Shown one piece after another: positions 46,065-55,449 of a DNA stretch of 64,000 bases (position 1 is the first letter of the stretch; each line of letters opens with the position of its first letter). The stretch covers positions 558,001 through 622,000 of the forward strand of contig NZ_JADBGB010000001.1 in NCBI RefSeq assembly GCF_015220045.1. The letters are read 5' to 3'. The position numbers and the translations under genes are program-made. A model generated the notes under the pieces. That model was given only the letters and a program-made list of their open reading frames with translations. It was not told where the DNA came from and searched no databases. This DNA is from Marivivens aquimaris (GTDB lineage: Bacteria; Pseudomonadota; Alphaproteobacteria; Rhodobacterales; Rhodobacteraceae).

Positions 46065-48542
46065 ATGCGCAATCTGCGACAGCAGCCGCTCGCGGCTCAA
46101 CACGGCTTTTCCGTACCGACCACTTCACTCTTGGGTGCTTCGCTGACCGCGATGGCATTTGCCACCGGCGCGATGGCGCAGGACACCGATACCACGATAA
46201 TGCTTCCGACCGTCGAGGTCGAAACCACTCAGGTCCAGCCCGCACAACAGAGCGTTCCGGCTGCCGCGCCGCGCCGTACTGCTGCGCCCGCCGCGCCGCA
46301 GGTTTGCACGCCCGAACTGGCGGGAACGCCGGTTTGCGCAGCGCAGGAAGCCGCAGAGGCAGCCGCTGCCGCCGAAGCCGCTGCCGTTGCTGCCGCCGAA
46401 GCGAAAGCTCGCGCGGGCACCAATCCCAATGCCGACCCAGATGCGCCGTTCCGCGCCGAGACGCTGACCAACTCGCGCCTGCCGGGGCCGGTTCTGGACA
46501 CGCCGCGCACCGTCACAGCGATCACGCAGGAAACGATCGAGACGACAGGCACCACCGCTATCCGAGAACTGGCCCGTAGTACGCCGGGCATTTCGCTGGG
46601 CTTCGGTGAGGGTGGCAGCTCGTTCGGGGACAACATCTATATTCGTGGTTTCAAGGCCAACAACGACATCTACGTCGACGGCGTGCGTGATCCGGGTATC
46701 TCGGTCCACGAGACCTTCAACACAGAGCAGGTCGAAGTCGTCAAAGGTCCGGCCGGTTCGGTCGGCGGACGGGGCACCACTGGCGGTGCGCTGAACATCG
46801 CAACGAAAAAGCCGCAGGACGTTGATTTCACCGAGCTTGCGACCACCGTCACCGATGCGGGCACCACCCGCCAGACGGTCGACACGAACTGGGCGGTCAG
46901 CGACGACCTTCAGGTCCGCGTCAACGGTATGATCCAGAACGGCGAAGTCGCGGGGCGCGAGAGCCTCATCGACGACCGCCGCGGTCTTTCGGCTGCGCTG
47001 CGTTACCAAGCCGCGCCGAACGTGACGGTTGAAGCGGACTACACCCACACGGAAATCGAACAGACGCCGGATTGGGGCGTTCCCTATATCGCTGATGGCG
47101 ACGAGACCGACGGCATCGACATCCCGAACGGCCCCGTGACCGAATTCGGCGTCGACCGTGACACATTCTACGGCGTTGCGGGACGGGATTATCAGGAAAC
47201 AACGCAAGACGTCGCGACCGCGCGTGTCATTTGGGACATCTCGCCCGACATGACGCTGACCAACACGCTGCGTGGGTCGACCTCGATCAACGATTACGTG
47301 CTGACCGCACCGAGCAGCGTTTCGGACAACGGCTCGACCGATCCAAACGACTGGACCGTCGGTCTGAGCTTCAAGAGCCGCTATCAGGAGACGGATGTCC
47401 TCTCCAACGAAACCGAGCTGGCGGGCAAGGCCGAGGCCTTCGGTCTATCGCATAATTACATCCTCGGCGTTAGCATTTCGCAGGAAGACGTGCGTTCGAC
47501 ATCCTATGCCAACCTGCAATCGGAGGACTACCAGCCGCCCGCAGGTCAGAACGGTTGTACAGTAAGTGTGGTCGATCCCGATCCGACCGACTGCTGGGGC
47601 GGCGAAACGCCGACGCGCGGTGACAGCTTCACCACGACCGAGGTGCGCACTACGTCCGTCTATGCGCTCGACACCGTGGATATCACCGACAAAGTCAGCG
47701 TGACCGCCGGTCTGCGGGTCGACAACTACTCCATCTCGCGTTCGGGCGTTGGCTGGACGGGCGATGCCTACGACTATGCCCGTGAAGACACGATGGTGAA
47801 CGGCAACCTTTCTGCCAACTACAAGCCGCGGGAAAACGTCACCTTCTACGGCGCTTACTCGACCTCGACCAACCCGATGGGGCAGGAGATCGCAGCGGGT
47901 GGCGGCTACTATGGCGGTCTGGACGAAGGCGGCATGGCGCTCGCTCCCGAGCAGAACACCTCGCTCGAATTCGGCGCGAAGTACGAGTATCAGGACGATC
48001 TGCTTCTGACCGCTGCACTGTTCCGCACGACCAAGGACAATGCCCGCGAAGACATCGGCCCGCGCGGCGCTTCGGTCACCTATGACACGCTGGAATACAT
48101 GGTGCAGGGTGTCGAACTTGGCGTGAGCGGCAAGCTTAACGACCGGATCGGCCTCTTTGGTGGCGCGGTGTGGATGGAGAGCGAAGTGCTCGACAGCCAA
48201 GATCCCGAAGCCATCGGCCAGTCGGTTCCGACAATTGCGCACGAGCAGTTCAACTTGCTGACCACCTATGACTTCACCGAGGACTTCATGCTCGGCGTTC
48301 AGGTCAACTACACAGGTGAGCGCGACCTCGGCACTTCCACGCCGAACGGTAATACGCTGCCGTCCTACACCACCTTCGACATCGTCGGCGAATACGCCTT
48401 CAACGATACGACGGGTGTGCGCTTCGGTGTCTCGAATGCCACCGATCAGACCTACTACGACACCGCGTACCGTTCGGGCGAGCCGTTCACCTACGTCGCT
48501 CCGGGCCGTGAGGTCTGGGCCACGCTGGAAATGAAGTTCTGA
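46065..48542 (+). CDS. TonB-dependent siderophore receptor (Fiu/CirA-like)
   Basis: The 825-residue outer-membrane receptor has a signal peptide ending near ATGAMA, and a possible TonB box around LPTVEVE (about 47-53). An Ala-rich stretch of about 70 residues follows (to about 125), then the plug (TPRTVTAITQETIETTGTTAIRELARSTPGI, DNIYIRGFKANNDIYVDGVRD, VEVVKGPAGSVGGRG) and a beta-barrel ending in the terminal Phe of WATLEMKF. The plug style matches catecholate siderophore receptors. Four genes for a hydroxylase and the TonB motor follow. The 252-base gap upstream holds no gene and no clear iron box that I can confirm. Confidence 0.9.
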   Translation: MRNLRQQPLAAQHGFSVPTTSLLGASLTAMAFATGAMAQDTDTTIMLPTVEVETTQVQPAQQSVPAAAPRRTAAPAAPQVCTPELAGTPVCAAQEAAEAAAAAEAAAVAAAEAKARAGTNPNADPDAPFRAETLTNSRLPGPVLDTPRTVTAITQETIETTGTTAIRELARSTPGISLGFGEGGSSFGDNIYIRGFKANNDIYVDGVRDPGISVHETFNTEQVEVVKGPAGSVGGRGTTGGALNIATKKPQDVDFTELATTVTDAGTTRQTVDTNWAVSDDLQVRVNGMIQNGEVAGRESLIDDRRGLSAALRYQAAPNVTVEADYTHTEIEQTPDWGVPYIADGDETDGIDIPNGPVTEFGVDRDTFYGVAGRDYQETTQDVATARVIWDISPDMTLTNTLRGSTSINDYVLTAPSSVSDNGSTDPNDWTVGLSFKSRYQETDVLSNETELAGKAEAFGLSHNYILGVSISQEDVRSTSYANLQSEDYQPPAGQNGCTVSVVDPDPTDCWGGETPTRGDSFTTTEVRTTSVYALDTVDITDKVSVTAGLRVDNYSISRSGVGWTGDAYDYAREDTMVNGNLSANYKPRENVTFYGAYSTSTNPMGQEIAAGGGYYGGLDEGGMALAPEQNTSLEFGAKYEYQDDLLLTAALFRTTKDNAREDIGPRGASVTYDTLEYMVQGVELGVSGKLNDRIGLFGGAVWMESEVLDSQDPEAIGQSVPTIAHEQFNLLTTYDFTEDFMLGVQVNYTGERDLGTSTPNGNTLPSYTTFDIVGEYAFNDTTGVRFGVSNATDQTYYDTAYRSGEPFTYVAPGREVWATLEMKF

Positions 48543-48551
48543 TCCGAAATG

Positions 48552-48575
48552 GAGGGGCGGGTCCGCTCGCCCCTC
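48552..48575 (+). terminator. Hairpin between receptor and PiuC-like gene
   Basis: Perfect 8-pair stem GAGGGGCG / CGCCCCTC with an 8-base loop and no U-run. It could partly attenuate or stabilise the receptor message ahead of piuC-exbB-exbD-tonB. Confidence 0.55.
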
Positions 48576-48599
48576 GCATCCAAAACAGAGGGGTGAGCC

Positions 48600-49283
48600 A
48601 TGCTCGTTACCATTCCCGAGGTATTCACCAAGGACGAAGTCCGCAGCATCCGCGATCTGCTAGATCAGGCGGATTGGGATGACGGCCGTAAAACCGCTGG
48701 CGCTCAATCGCAGTCCGTGAAGGCTAATCAGCAGCTGCCTGCAACCGGTGAGACGGCGCAGAAACTCGGTCAGCTGATCCTGAACCGACTTGGCGAAACC
48801 CCTTTGTTCCTATCGGCGGCATTGCCCCTGCGGTTCTTGCCGCCGATGTTCAACAAATACGAGGTCGGCGAGACGTTCGGTGTCCATGTCGACAATGCGA
48901 TCCGCGTCAATCCGCACACCGCGGAGCGGCTGCGGACTGACCTGTCGATGACCATCTTTTTCTCTGAGCCGGACGAATACGACGGCGGCGTTCTTCAGGT
49001 GGAGGATCACTACGGCACGCAAGAGGTCAAACTCCCAGCGGGCGATATGGTACTCTATCCGTCGACGTCCTTGCATCAGGTCACGCCCGTCACGCGCGGC
49101 GCGCGGGTGTCGTCGTTCTTCTGGCTGCAAAGCATGGTGCGGTCGGACCAGCAGCGCTCGATCCTGTTCGACCTCGACCAGACCATCCAGACGCTTGCGA
49201 TGCAGTCCGGTGTCGAGGACCCGCAGGTCGTCCGCCTGACCGGTATTTACCACAACATGATCCGTGAATGGAGCGAGGTATGA
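48600..49283 (+). CDS. PKHD-type Fe(II)/2-oxoglutarate hydroxylase (PiuC/YbiX-like)
   Basis: The 227-residue oxygenase has the metal triad His96-x-Asp98 in [10 protein letters not shown] and His159 in TSLHQVTPV, with Arg169 for 2-oxoglutarate. The family regularly sits beside iron-siderophore receptors (PiuC with PiuA), but its substrate is unproven; siderophore modification is the usual guess. The stop overlaps the exbB start in ATGA, tying it to the TonB motor genes. Confidence 0.92.
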   Translation: MLVTIPEVFTKDEVRSIRDLLDQADWDDGRKTAGAQSQSVKANQQLPATGETAQKLGQLILNRLGETPLFLSAALPLRFLPPMFNKYEVGETFGVHVDNAIRVNPHTAERLRTDLSMTIFFSEPDEYDGGVLQVEDHYGTQEVKLPAGDMVLYPSTSLHQVTPVTRGARVSSFFWLQSMVRSDQQRSILFDLDQTIQTLAMQSGVEDPQVVRLTGIYHNMIREWSEV

Positions 49284-50068
49284 ACCGCCTTTGGTACGCC
49301 GCATCCGCGTCAATCTTTGCTACGCCAGCCGCTGCGCAGAGCATGGAAAGCCTATCCGATTGGCTGGCGGAGGCCGGACAGGACCACATGAGCCCCGTCG
49401 GCATGTACCTCGCTGCCGACATCGTGGTCAAAGGCGTCATGGTCACGCTCTTCGTCGCCTCAGTGCTTGTCTGGGCGGTGTTCATAGCCAAGCTTCTGTC
49501 GCTGGGCGCGGCCAAAGCGCGCCTGCGGCGCGGGTATCGCAACCTTGACGAACGTGGCACGCTGGAAGGCGTCCGCGTTAAAGGCCGCGCACCGATGAAT
49601 TTCATGATCCGCACAGCGCAGGAAGAACGTGATCGCTCGGCCAGAGGCAGCGTGGACGGCACCAAGGAGCGCACAGAAAACGCACTCAGCCGTATCGAAA
49701 CGGGTGCCGCGCGCAAAGCCAGTGCAGGAACGGCGCTTCTGGCGATCACCGGCTCCTCGGCGCCTTTCATAGGCCTTTTCGGCACGGTCTGGGGCATCAT
49801 GAACAGCTTCATTTCGATTGCCGAAACCAACACCACCAACCTCGCCGTCGTCGCGCCGGGCATTGCGGAAGCTCTGCTCGCCACGGCCATCGGCCTCGTC
49901 GCGGCAATCCCTGCGGTCATTTTCTACAACCTGCTGGCCCGCTCCATCAGTGGCTATCGGGTGATGCTCGGGGACGCCTCGGCGCTGGTCTATCGCACGC
50001 TCTCCCGCGATCTCGACCTCGCGAAATCGCACGCGCGCGCGCCCATCATCGCTGCGGCGGCGGAGTAA
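49280..50068 (+). CDS. exbB: Biopolymer transport protein ExbB
   Basis: The 262-residue protein has a cleavable-looking N-terminal signal, then three membrane segments. The ends of the family signature are clear: [18 protein letters not shown] and [26 protein letters not shown]. It forms the pentameric stator of the TonB motor in the inner membrane. The start is the ATG at 49280, inside the overlap with the hydroxylase stop. Confidence 0.94.
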   Translation: MNRLWYAASASIFATPAAAQSMESLSDWLAEAGQDHMSPVGMYLAADIVVKGVMVTLFVASVLVWAVFIAKLLSLGAAKARLRRGYRNLDERGTLEGVRVKGRAPMNFMIRTAQEERDRSARGSVDGTKERTENALSRIETGAARKASAGTALLAITGSSAPFIGLFGTVWGIMNSFISIAETNTTNLAVVAPGIAEALLATAIGLVAAIPAVIFYNLLARSISGYRVMLGDASALVYRTLSRDLDLAKSHARAPIIAAAAE

Positions 50069-50071
50069 GTC

Positions 50072-50521
50072 ATGGGCGCGAAACTCGGTGGCGACGACTT
50101 CGATGATCTGGGCGAAAGCGCGGAGATCAACATCACGCCATTCATCGACGTCATGTTGGTGCTGTTGATCATCTTCATGGTCGCAGCGCCGCTATCGACC
50201 GTCGACATTCCCGTCGAACTGCCCGTCGCGGTCGCCGATGCGCCTGTCAGGCCGTCGGAGCCGGTGTTCATCACGATCGAAGAGGATCTCTCCATCTCCG
50301 TCGGCGACTATCCCGCCACGCTGGACTCGCTCGTGATGGAGGTCGGCATCGCGACCGGCATCAATCACGACGAACGCCTCTACATTCGCGCCGACAAATC
50401 GGTGCCGTACGGCGAATTGATCGGCGTGATGAATGTGCTGCGGTCAGACGGCTACCTGAAGGTCGGCCTCGTCGGCCTCGATGAAATGGGCGCTCCGCCG
50501 GAAGAGGGGGGAGCGGAATGA
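50072..50521 (+). CDS. exbD: Biopolymer transport protein ExbD
   Basis: The 149-residue protein has one N-terminal membrane helix with the proton-handling Asp in ITPFIDVMLVLLIIFMVAAPL and a periplasmic domain (YIRADKSVPYGELIGVMNVLRSDG). It works with ExbB to energise TonB. Its start is 3 bases after exbB; the stop overlaps tonB in ATGA. Confidence 0.94.
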   Translation: MGAKLGGDDFDDLGESAEINITPFIDVMLVLLIIFMVAAPLSTVDIPVELPVAVADAPVRPSEPVFITIEEDLSISVGDYPATLDSLVMEVGIATGINHDERLYIRADKSVPYGELIGVMNVLRSDGYLKVGLVGLDEMGAPPEEGGAE

Positions 50522-51366
50522 GCCTCGCTTACAAAGGCGGCGTGTCGCTGTTGCCGATGCTCGCCGCGACCGTCGCGTTCAGTGGTGCGGCGCATGTTGC
50601 GTTGCCAGTGGTGCTGACATCTCAGTCAGAGGAGGCAGCTCCCGCGCCACTGGAGGCCGGCGTGCAGGGCGCGATCATGTTCGATCTGTCGGACATCATC
50701 GCAGCGCCCACCGCTGCGGGTGAAGACAGCCGCGAGGTCGCCGAAGCCGAGGAGGCCGCGACCGTCACCGAAAGCCCCGAACTGGTCGACCCTGCAAAGG
50801 CGGCGGATGAACCGGTCCTCAACCAAAGCCCCTATGAGGTCGAAGACGACACCCTGAAATTCGGTGTGGCCAGCCCCGATCCGGTCGAGAATACCGAGCG
50901 CGATGCGACCGCCACTGCCGCCGAGTATGAAGAAGAGAAGGTTCACGAGCCTTCATCCACAGGTGCAACGGCTGCCGAAGCCTCAGATGCGTCCGTGTCG
51001 GGCGTCGATGCCGACCAAACGGCCGACAGCGCTCAGGCAAGCAGCGAAGGGCTTTCAGCCGCCGATGTCGAACAGATTACCGAGTGGCAGAAAGAGATCG
51101 TGCTCAAGGTCGCCCACGCCAAGTCCTATCCCGATGCGGCGCGTTCGGCGGGGATCGAGGGCGAGGTGCGCATCCGCTTCGAACTGGACCGCTACGGCAA
51201 CGTGCTCGCGCGGTCGATCGAGCAGAGTTCCGGCCATGATGTGCTGGATCAAGCCGCGCTGGGCGTGATCGACGGAATTGGCAAAATGCCGACCCCGCCG
51301 AATGCGCTCGCCGGTGACAGTTTCACGCTGGTGATCCCGATCAATTATTCGATCAATAGGGGCTGA
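50518..51366 (+). CDS. tonB: TonB protein with an acidic, proline-poor linker
   Basis: The 282-residue protein has one N-terminal membrane anchor (about 10-32). The C-terminal TonB domain is clear: VAHAKSYPDAARSAGIEGEVRIRFELDRYGNVLARSIEQSSGHDVLDQAAL. The roughly 150-residue linker is rich in Glu, Ala, Asp and Thr, whereas classical TonB has Pro-Glu/Pro-Lys repeats that span the periplasm. Position after exbBD makes the assignment safe. Its 3' end overlaps the converging FMN enzyme gene by 14 bases. Confidence 0.9.
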   Translation: MSLAYKGGVSLLPMLAATVAFSGAAHVALPVVLTSQSEEAAPAPLEAGVQGAIMFDLSDIIAAPTAAGEDSREVAEAEEAATVTESPELVDPAKAADEPVLNQSPYEVEDDTLKFGVASPDPVENTERDATATAAEYEEEKVHEPSSTGATAAEASDASVSGVDADQTADSAQASSEGLSAADVEQITEWQKEIVLKVAHAKSYPDAARSAGIEGEVRIRFELDRYGNVLARSIEQSSGHDVLDQAALGVIDGIGKMPTPPNALAGDSFTLVIPINYSINRG

Positions 51367-52450
51367 AGCCGTCGGGCACCCTGACGCAATCGCGCGTGAT
51401 GTCGCCAAGTGTACGGCATCCGGTGAGGGCCATTGTGATCTCCAGCTCGTCCCTCAGCAGACGCAGCACATGGCTCACGCCGAGCGCGCCGCCCATGACA
51501 AGGCCACAGAGCACTGGCCGTCCGATCAGCACCGCGTCAGCGCCGAGGGCGATGGCCCTGAAAATATCCACACCGCGACGGATGCCTCCGTCGAAGAGCA
51601 CGGGAAAACCCGCTCCGGCAGCGTGTCTGATCGCAGGCAGAACCGAGATGCTCGACGGGACACCGTCCAGCACCCGTCCGCCGTGGTTCGACACGATCAG
51701 CCCTGTCGCCCCAGCGTCCTGCAACAGCGCCACATCCCCGGGATGCATGATGCCTTTGGGCAAGACCGGCAGGGGCGCATGGCGGCAGAACCAAGCCACA
51801 TCGTCCCACGTCGGCATGACATAGGCGATCCGGTCGAAAATTGGGGACCCGGTGCCCGTCAGCGGAGTAAACTGCGGAGGCTGCGCGGCTAGGTTGGGAA
51901 AGGGCAGGGAGGCAGGAAACTGAAAGCCGCAGGTAATTTCCTCATCTCTGACGCCCTTTACAGGCGCATCGACAGTCAGAACAAGGGTCTGAAAGCCTGC
52001 ATCGGCGGCGAGTTGGGCTTGCGCGAGAGTGGCGTCTCGTCCTTGCCAATAAAGTTGAAACGTCTGAGCGTTTGGCCCCTCCGACCGGACGTGCGCCATC
52101 GGAACATTGGATTGTGTGCTGAGCGCCATTCCGCACCCCTGCGCCGTGGCGGCGGCAGCGGTCGCGGCCTCGCCTTGGAGGTGTAGCAATTGCTGCGCGG
52201 CCATTGGTGCCACCATTATGGGAGCAGCGAGATCCTGCCCGAGGACCGTGCACCGCGTGCCGCCGCCTCTGATATCCCTCAGGTGCCGAGGTAGAAGTTG
52301 GACGCTCGCGAGATCGGTAAAGTTCCGCTGCGCAGTCTGTCCGTCGCCAGCCGCTCCAAAAAAATAGGCCGCTGTGGCTTGGTCCAATCGCTCGCGAGCG
52401 GCACTTTCATAGCCCCGCAAAGTGCTCGGCAATGACGGGCTATCGCTCAT
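51353..52450 (-). CDS. FMN-dependent 2-hydroxyacid oxidase/dehydrogenase (LldD-like)
   Basis: The 365-residue TIM-barrel flavoenzyme carries PIMVAPMAAQQLLH, TFQLYWQGRD, LVLTVDAPVKG, the FMN lysine in PVLPKGIMHPGD (about 232), the catalytic His256 in IVSNHGGRVLDG, and FDGGIRRGVDIFRAIALGADAVLIGRP. It oxidises a 2-hydroxy acid such as lactate or glycolate; which one is not readable. Its start overlaps the hemP stop in ATGA, so it shares hemP's iron-linked promoter, an unusual partner for this enzyme class. Confidence 0.9.
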   Translation of the reverse strand: MSDSPSLPSTLRGYESAARERLDQATAAYFFGAAGDGQTAQRNFTDLASVQLLPRHLRDIRGGGTRCTVLGQDLAAPIMVAPMAAQQLLHLQGEAATAAAATAQGCGMALSTQSNVPMAHVRSEGPNAQTFQLYWQGRDATLAQAQLAADAGFQTLVLTVDAPVKGVRDEEITCGFQFPASLPFPNLAAQPPQFTPLTGTGSPIFDRIAYVMPTWDDVAWFCRHAPLPVLPKGIMHPGDVALLQDAGATGLIVSNHGGRVLDGVPSSISVLPAIRHAAGAGFPVLFDGGIRRGVDIFRAIALGADAVLIGRPVLCGLVMGGALGVSHVLRLLRDELEITMALTGCRTLGDITRDCVRVPDGFSPY

Positions 52451-52635
52451 TTTGTCAGAATGAGCTTACCCGCCCGCGTGATGCGCAAGGTATAAACCTG
52501 CCCCGCCAAGGAAATCTGAGCCAGATCTCCGCCTTGAGTAAGATCGGTCGCCGAGTAGAGGGGCAGGCCCGCCTTGTCAGATGGGCCGACGCTCCGCTCG
52601 TTATTGGGTTTCCCATCATGGTCCGATGGCAACAT
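52447..52635 (-). CDS. hemP: Hemin uptake protein HemP
   Basis: The 62-residue protein ends in the HemP signature: ISLAGQVYTLRITRAGKLILTK (read as two parts, GQVYTLRITR and GKLILTK). HemP/HmuP proteins are small iron-regulated factors needed for haem uptake, thought to act in regulation of haem receptor genes. GGAG seven bases upstream supports the ATG at 52635. A TGA-N9-TCA iron box lies 66 bases upstream. No haem receptor is adjacent; the next gene is the FMN enzyme. Confidence 0.9.
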   Translation of the reverse strand: MLPSDHDGKPNNERSVGPSDKAGLPLYSATDLTQGGDLAQISLAGQVYTLRITRAGKLILTK

Positions 52636-52700
52636 TTGAAGTCTCCGCTGTCTCCGGTTTCCTGGCTGAGTGCGGCGACTCTGGCTGGGTCAATTAAAGT

Positions 52701-52733
52701 TGACTTATTATGTCAGGAATATGCGGAGCGCAA
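52701..52733 (-). promoter_or_regulatory. Iron-responsive promoter of hemP (RirA-type IRO box)
   Basis: TGACTTATTATGTCA (52701-52715) is palindromic and fits TGA-N9-TCA, the iron-responsive operator bound by RirA in alphaproteobacteria. On the minus strand TTGCGC (52733-52728), 17 bases, TAATAA (52710-52705) forms a promoter whose -10 lies inside the box, so binding would block transcription when iron is plentiful. Confidence 0.72.
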
Positions 52734-52851
52734 GCGCGAGTGGGTTTATTGGAGCCAATTCGGGACGCGAAAATATTGGTAATTTTCAGTTAGGTCGTCG
52801 CGTGACGTCTCGTTGGTGAACCAAGCCGGCTCGCCTGCACAAACGTTGCCG

Positions 52852-53460
52852 TCAGGCGCCATCAAGCAAGACCTGTATCGACGGCGCGATTATTTTGGCG
52901 ACCTCGGCACGCGAGAGTTCGGCGGTGAGTGGAACGATCACCATGTTCCGCGTCAGTACCAGCCCCATCAGCATTGACAGAACCAGACCGGCACGGCGCG
53001 CGGCCTCAGGGCCATTGCCGACCTTGGGGCCGATCACGTCGACCAGTCGGTTTTGTACGAATTGGCCGAGCTGTTCGGCTGCGTAGGTATTGGAGGCCGC
53101 GCCGCGCAAGGCCGCCATTAACGGCGGGCGGTCCTCGCTGTCTTCCCAAAGGTTCAAAAAGGCTTCGGTCAGGTTTTGACCCAAGCGATCATGGGGGCCG
53201 TCGAAAGCTGCCGTGATCCGGTCCTGCACCTCATCCGAGAGGATGAGGCTCGCGGCGAATAGGCCGTCTTTAGATTTGAAAAACTGCATGACGAGCGCAG
53301 GATCGACGCCCGCATCGCCAGCGACCTTTCGGATTGAGGTGCCGTCAAATCCGTCTCGGGCGAAACGCTTTTGCGCCGCACGCAGCACCTCGTCGCGGGT
53401 CGTGCTGGGGCCTGAACGGCGCCCGAGCTTGGGGCTGTCGGCTTTTTCTTGTCCGGACAT
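52852..53460 (-). CDS. TetR/AcrR-family regulator
   Basis: The product of about 202 residues has a TetR DNA-binding domain (TRDEVLRAAQKRFARDGFDGTSIRKVAGDAGVDPALVMQFFKSKDGLF; helix-turn-helix about 35-60) and an all-helical ligand domain. I take the ATG at 53460 (MSGQEK); upstream in-frame starts reach into the promoter. It is divergent from the CocE-type hydrolase, with a palindrome between them, and likely represses it. Confidence 0.85.
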   Translation of the reverse strand: MSGQEKADSPKLGRRSGPSTTRDEVLRAAQKRFARDGFDGTSIRKVAGDAGVDPALVMQFFKSKDGLFAASLILSDEVQDRITAAFDGPHDRLGQNLTEAFLNLWEDSEDRPPLMAALRGAASNTYAAEQLGQFVQNRLVDVIGPKVGNGPEAARRAGLVLSMLMGLVLTRNMVIVPLTAELSRAEVAKIIAPSIQVLLDGA

Positions 53461-53521
53461 TGATCTGTCACCGTTTCTTGGTCGCTGCGTTCCGGTCGCA
53501 AAGTACCTGTATCCGCTAATA

Positions 53522-53559
53522 TCAACAAGTGTTGACATGCGGGGCGCGCCGATTATATC
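53522..53559 (+). promoter_or_regulatory. Promoter and TetR-type operator for the CocE-like hydrolase
   Basis: TCAACAAGTGTTGA (53522-53535) is a perfect inverted repeat (TCAACA / TGTTGA). It overlaps the -35 box TTGACA (53532-53537). After 16 bases comes TATATC (53554-53559), where ATCAACA is repeated (53557-53563). A regulator bound here would cover both promoter boxes. Confidence 0.65.
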
Positions 53560-53663
53560 AACACACGTAGAGATGGCCCGAGTCGGAAACGGAAAGCATC
53601 AAACCGGCTCAGCCGACCTCGCCATGCAATGCGCGATCGGCAATCCAGTGAAAGGATGAGAAA

Positions 53664-55406
53664 ATGAACAACTTCATCTACGCAAAACAGCCTGCTCCGC
53701 AGGACACCAAGGACCGCCACGGCCTGTTCACCGGCTTCAAGCCGAGCACGGTTCTTCTGCCGAAGGGTTTCCGGATCAGCGAAACCACCGCTCCGCTGAC
53801 CGTGGACATCATTTATGAAAAGGACGTCGCCGTGACGCTCCGCGACGGCACCACGATCTATACCGATGTTCTGCGCCCCGTCACCGACGAGGCCGTCCCG
53901 ACCATCGTGTCGTGGAGCCCCTACGGCAAAAGCCGTGGCAATGCTCCGCAGTATGATGCCCTGTTCGGCCTTCTCGGCGTGGACACCAGCCACCTGTCGG
54001 GCCTGCAAAAGTTCGAAGGCGCCGACCCTGATTGGTGGTGCGCTCGCGGTTATGCGCTGTGCCATCCTGATCCGCGCGGCTGCTATTATTCGGACGGCGA
54101 CTCCCGCTGGTGGAACCGCGAAGAGGGCGAGGATTTCCACGATCTTGTCGAATGGTGCGGCACCCAGGACTGGAGCAACGGCAAAGTCGGCGCAGCCGGT
54201 AATTCGTACCTCGCCGCATCGCAGTGGTTCATGGCAGCCGAGCGTCCCGCCCACCTCGCCGCAATCGCGCCGTGGGAAGGCCTGTCGGACGTCTACCGCG
54301 ACTTTGCCGTGCGTGGCGGGATCCCCGATCTGGCATTTTCCGAGGTGCTGCAAGACGCGTTCGTCGGTGACAACCAGCGCGAAGACCTGATCGGCGATGT
54401 ATCGGCCCACCCGCTGCTTGATGCGCTCTGGGAGCGCCGTGGTGCCGACTTCGCCAAGATCGACGTGCCCGCTTACATCGTGGCAAGCTACACCAACACC
54501 ATCCACACCCCCGGCACGTTCCGCGGATGGCGCAGCATTTCGTCGGAGCAGAAGTGGCTCCGCATTCACGGCACAATGGAATGGCCCGATTTCTACCGCA
54601 TCGAGGCGCAAGAAGACCTGCTGAAGTTCTTCGACCGCTTCCTCAAAGGGCTGGAGAACGATTGGGAAGCTACCCCGACCGTCCGCTACACGCTGCACGA
54701 TCTGGAAGGCAACGACCGCACCGAGTTGGCCGCTGACCAGTTCCCGCCGGCAGAGGCAGTGGCTACGCGCTTCTACCTTGATGCGGCGAACGGCGCGCTG
54801 ACGACCGATGCGCCTGCCGCAGCCAGCACCAGCTATGACGCGGAAACCAGCGAAGGACTGGCCAGTTTCAGTTTGACCGTGGACAGCGACACCGCATTCA
54901 TCGGCTACCCGAGCGTGCGTCTCTACGCTGCTGCGGAAGATGCGGACGATATGGACATCTTCGTTCTGCTGCAAAAGCTGGATAAGAACGGCGAGCTCCT
55001 TGAGCAGATCACCGTTCCGAACAACGGCCCCCAGATGGTCGGCATCACCCGCAACGGCGCGTCGATCCTGATCAACAAGGGCTCGAACGGGCGTCTGCGT
55101 GCCTCACTACGCAAGCTGGATATGGAGCAAAGCACCGCTGATGTTCCCGTCCAGTCCTTCGACACCGAGCAAAAGCTCACTCCCGGCGAAGTCGTGGCGA
55201 TGGACATCGCGCTCTTCCCGACGGGTCTGCTGCTTTATCCGGGTGAAACGCTGCGCCTGACGATCAGCGGACAGAATGTCCTCGGCGGCGCAATGCCTGG
55301 TCACAAGGACGTCCAGCCGAACAATAAGGGCCGCCATGTGATCTACACAGGTGGAGAGACGGCCTCCTATCTGCGCATCGGCACGATGCCGTTCGTAGAA
55401 GATTGA
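53664..55406 (+). CDS. CocE/NonD (X-Pro dipeptidyl-peptidase-like) hydrolase
   Basis: The 580-residue protein has an alpha/beta-hydrolase N-terminal domain: VTLRDGTTIYTDVLRP, the nucleophile Ser in GAAGNSYLAASQW, and acid/base candidates later. A C-terminal jelly-roll PepX_C domain follows (PSVRLYAAAEDADDMDIFVLL, LTPGEVVAMDIALFPTGLLLYPGETLRLTISG). Family members hydrolyse esters or peptides such as cocaine or glutaryl-7-ACA; the substrate here is unknown. No signal peptide is evident. A divergent TetR regulator and its palindrome suggest induction by a small molecule. Confidence 0.87.
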   Translation: MNNFIYAKQPAPQDTKDRHGLFTGFKPSTVLLPKGFRISETTAPLTVDIIYEKDVAVTLRDGTTIYTDVLRPVTDEAVPTIVSWSPYGKSRGNAPQYDALFGLLGVDTSHLSGLQKFEGADPDWWCARGYALCHPDPRGCYYSDGDSRWWNREEGEDFHDLVEWCGTQDWSNGKVGAAGNSYLAASQWFMAAERPAHLAAIAPWEGLSDVYRDFAVRGGIPDLAFSEVLQDAFVGDNQREDLIGDVSAHPLLDALWERRGADFAKIDVPAYIVASYTNTIHTPGTFRGWRSISSEQKWLRIHGTMEWPDFYRIEAQEDLLKFFDRFLKGLENDWEATPTVRYTLHDLEGNDRTELAADQFPPAEAVATRFYLDAANGALTTDAPAAASTSYDAETSEGLASFSLTVDSDTAFIGYPSVRLYAAAEDADDMDIFVLLQKLDKNGELLEQITVPNNGPQMVGITRNGASILINKGSNGRLRASLRKLDMEQSTADVPVQSFDTEQKLTPGEVVAMDIALFPTGLLLYPGETLRLTISGQNVLGGAMPGHKDVQPNNKGRHVIYTGGETASYLRIGTMPFVED

Positions 55407-55422
55407 CCTAGCCTACAAGAAC

Positions 55423-55449
55423 ACCCCGTGCGGTAACGCCGCGCGGGGT
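55423..55449 (+). terminator. Hairpin after the CocE-like gene
   Basis: Eleven-pair stem ACCCCGTGCGG / CCGCGCGGGGT (one G-T wobble) around TAACG, 17 bases after the stop. There is no U-run, so termination strength is uncertain. Nothing further is recognisable between it and 55654. Confidence 0.6.
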
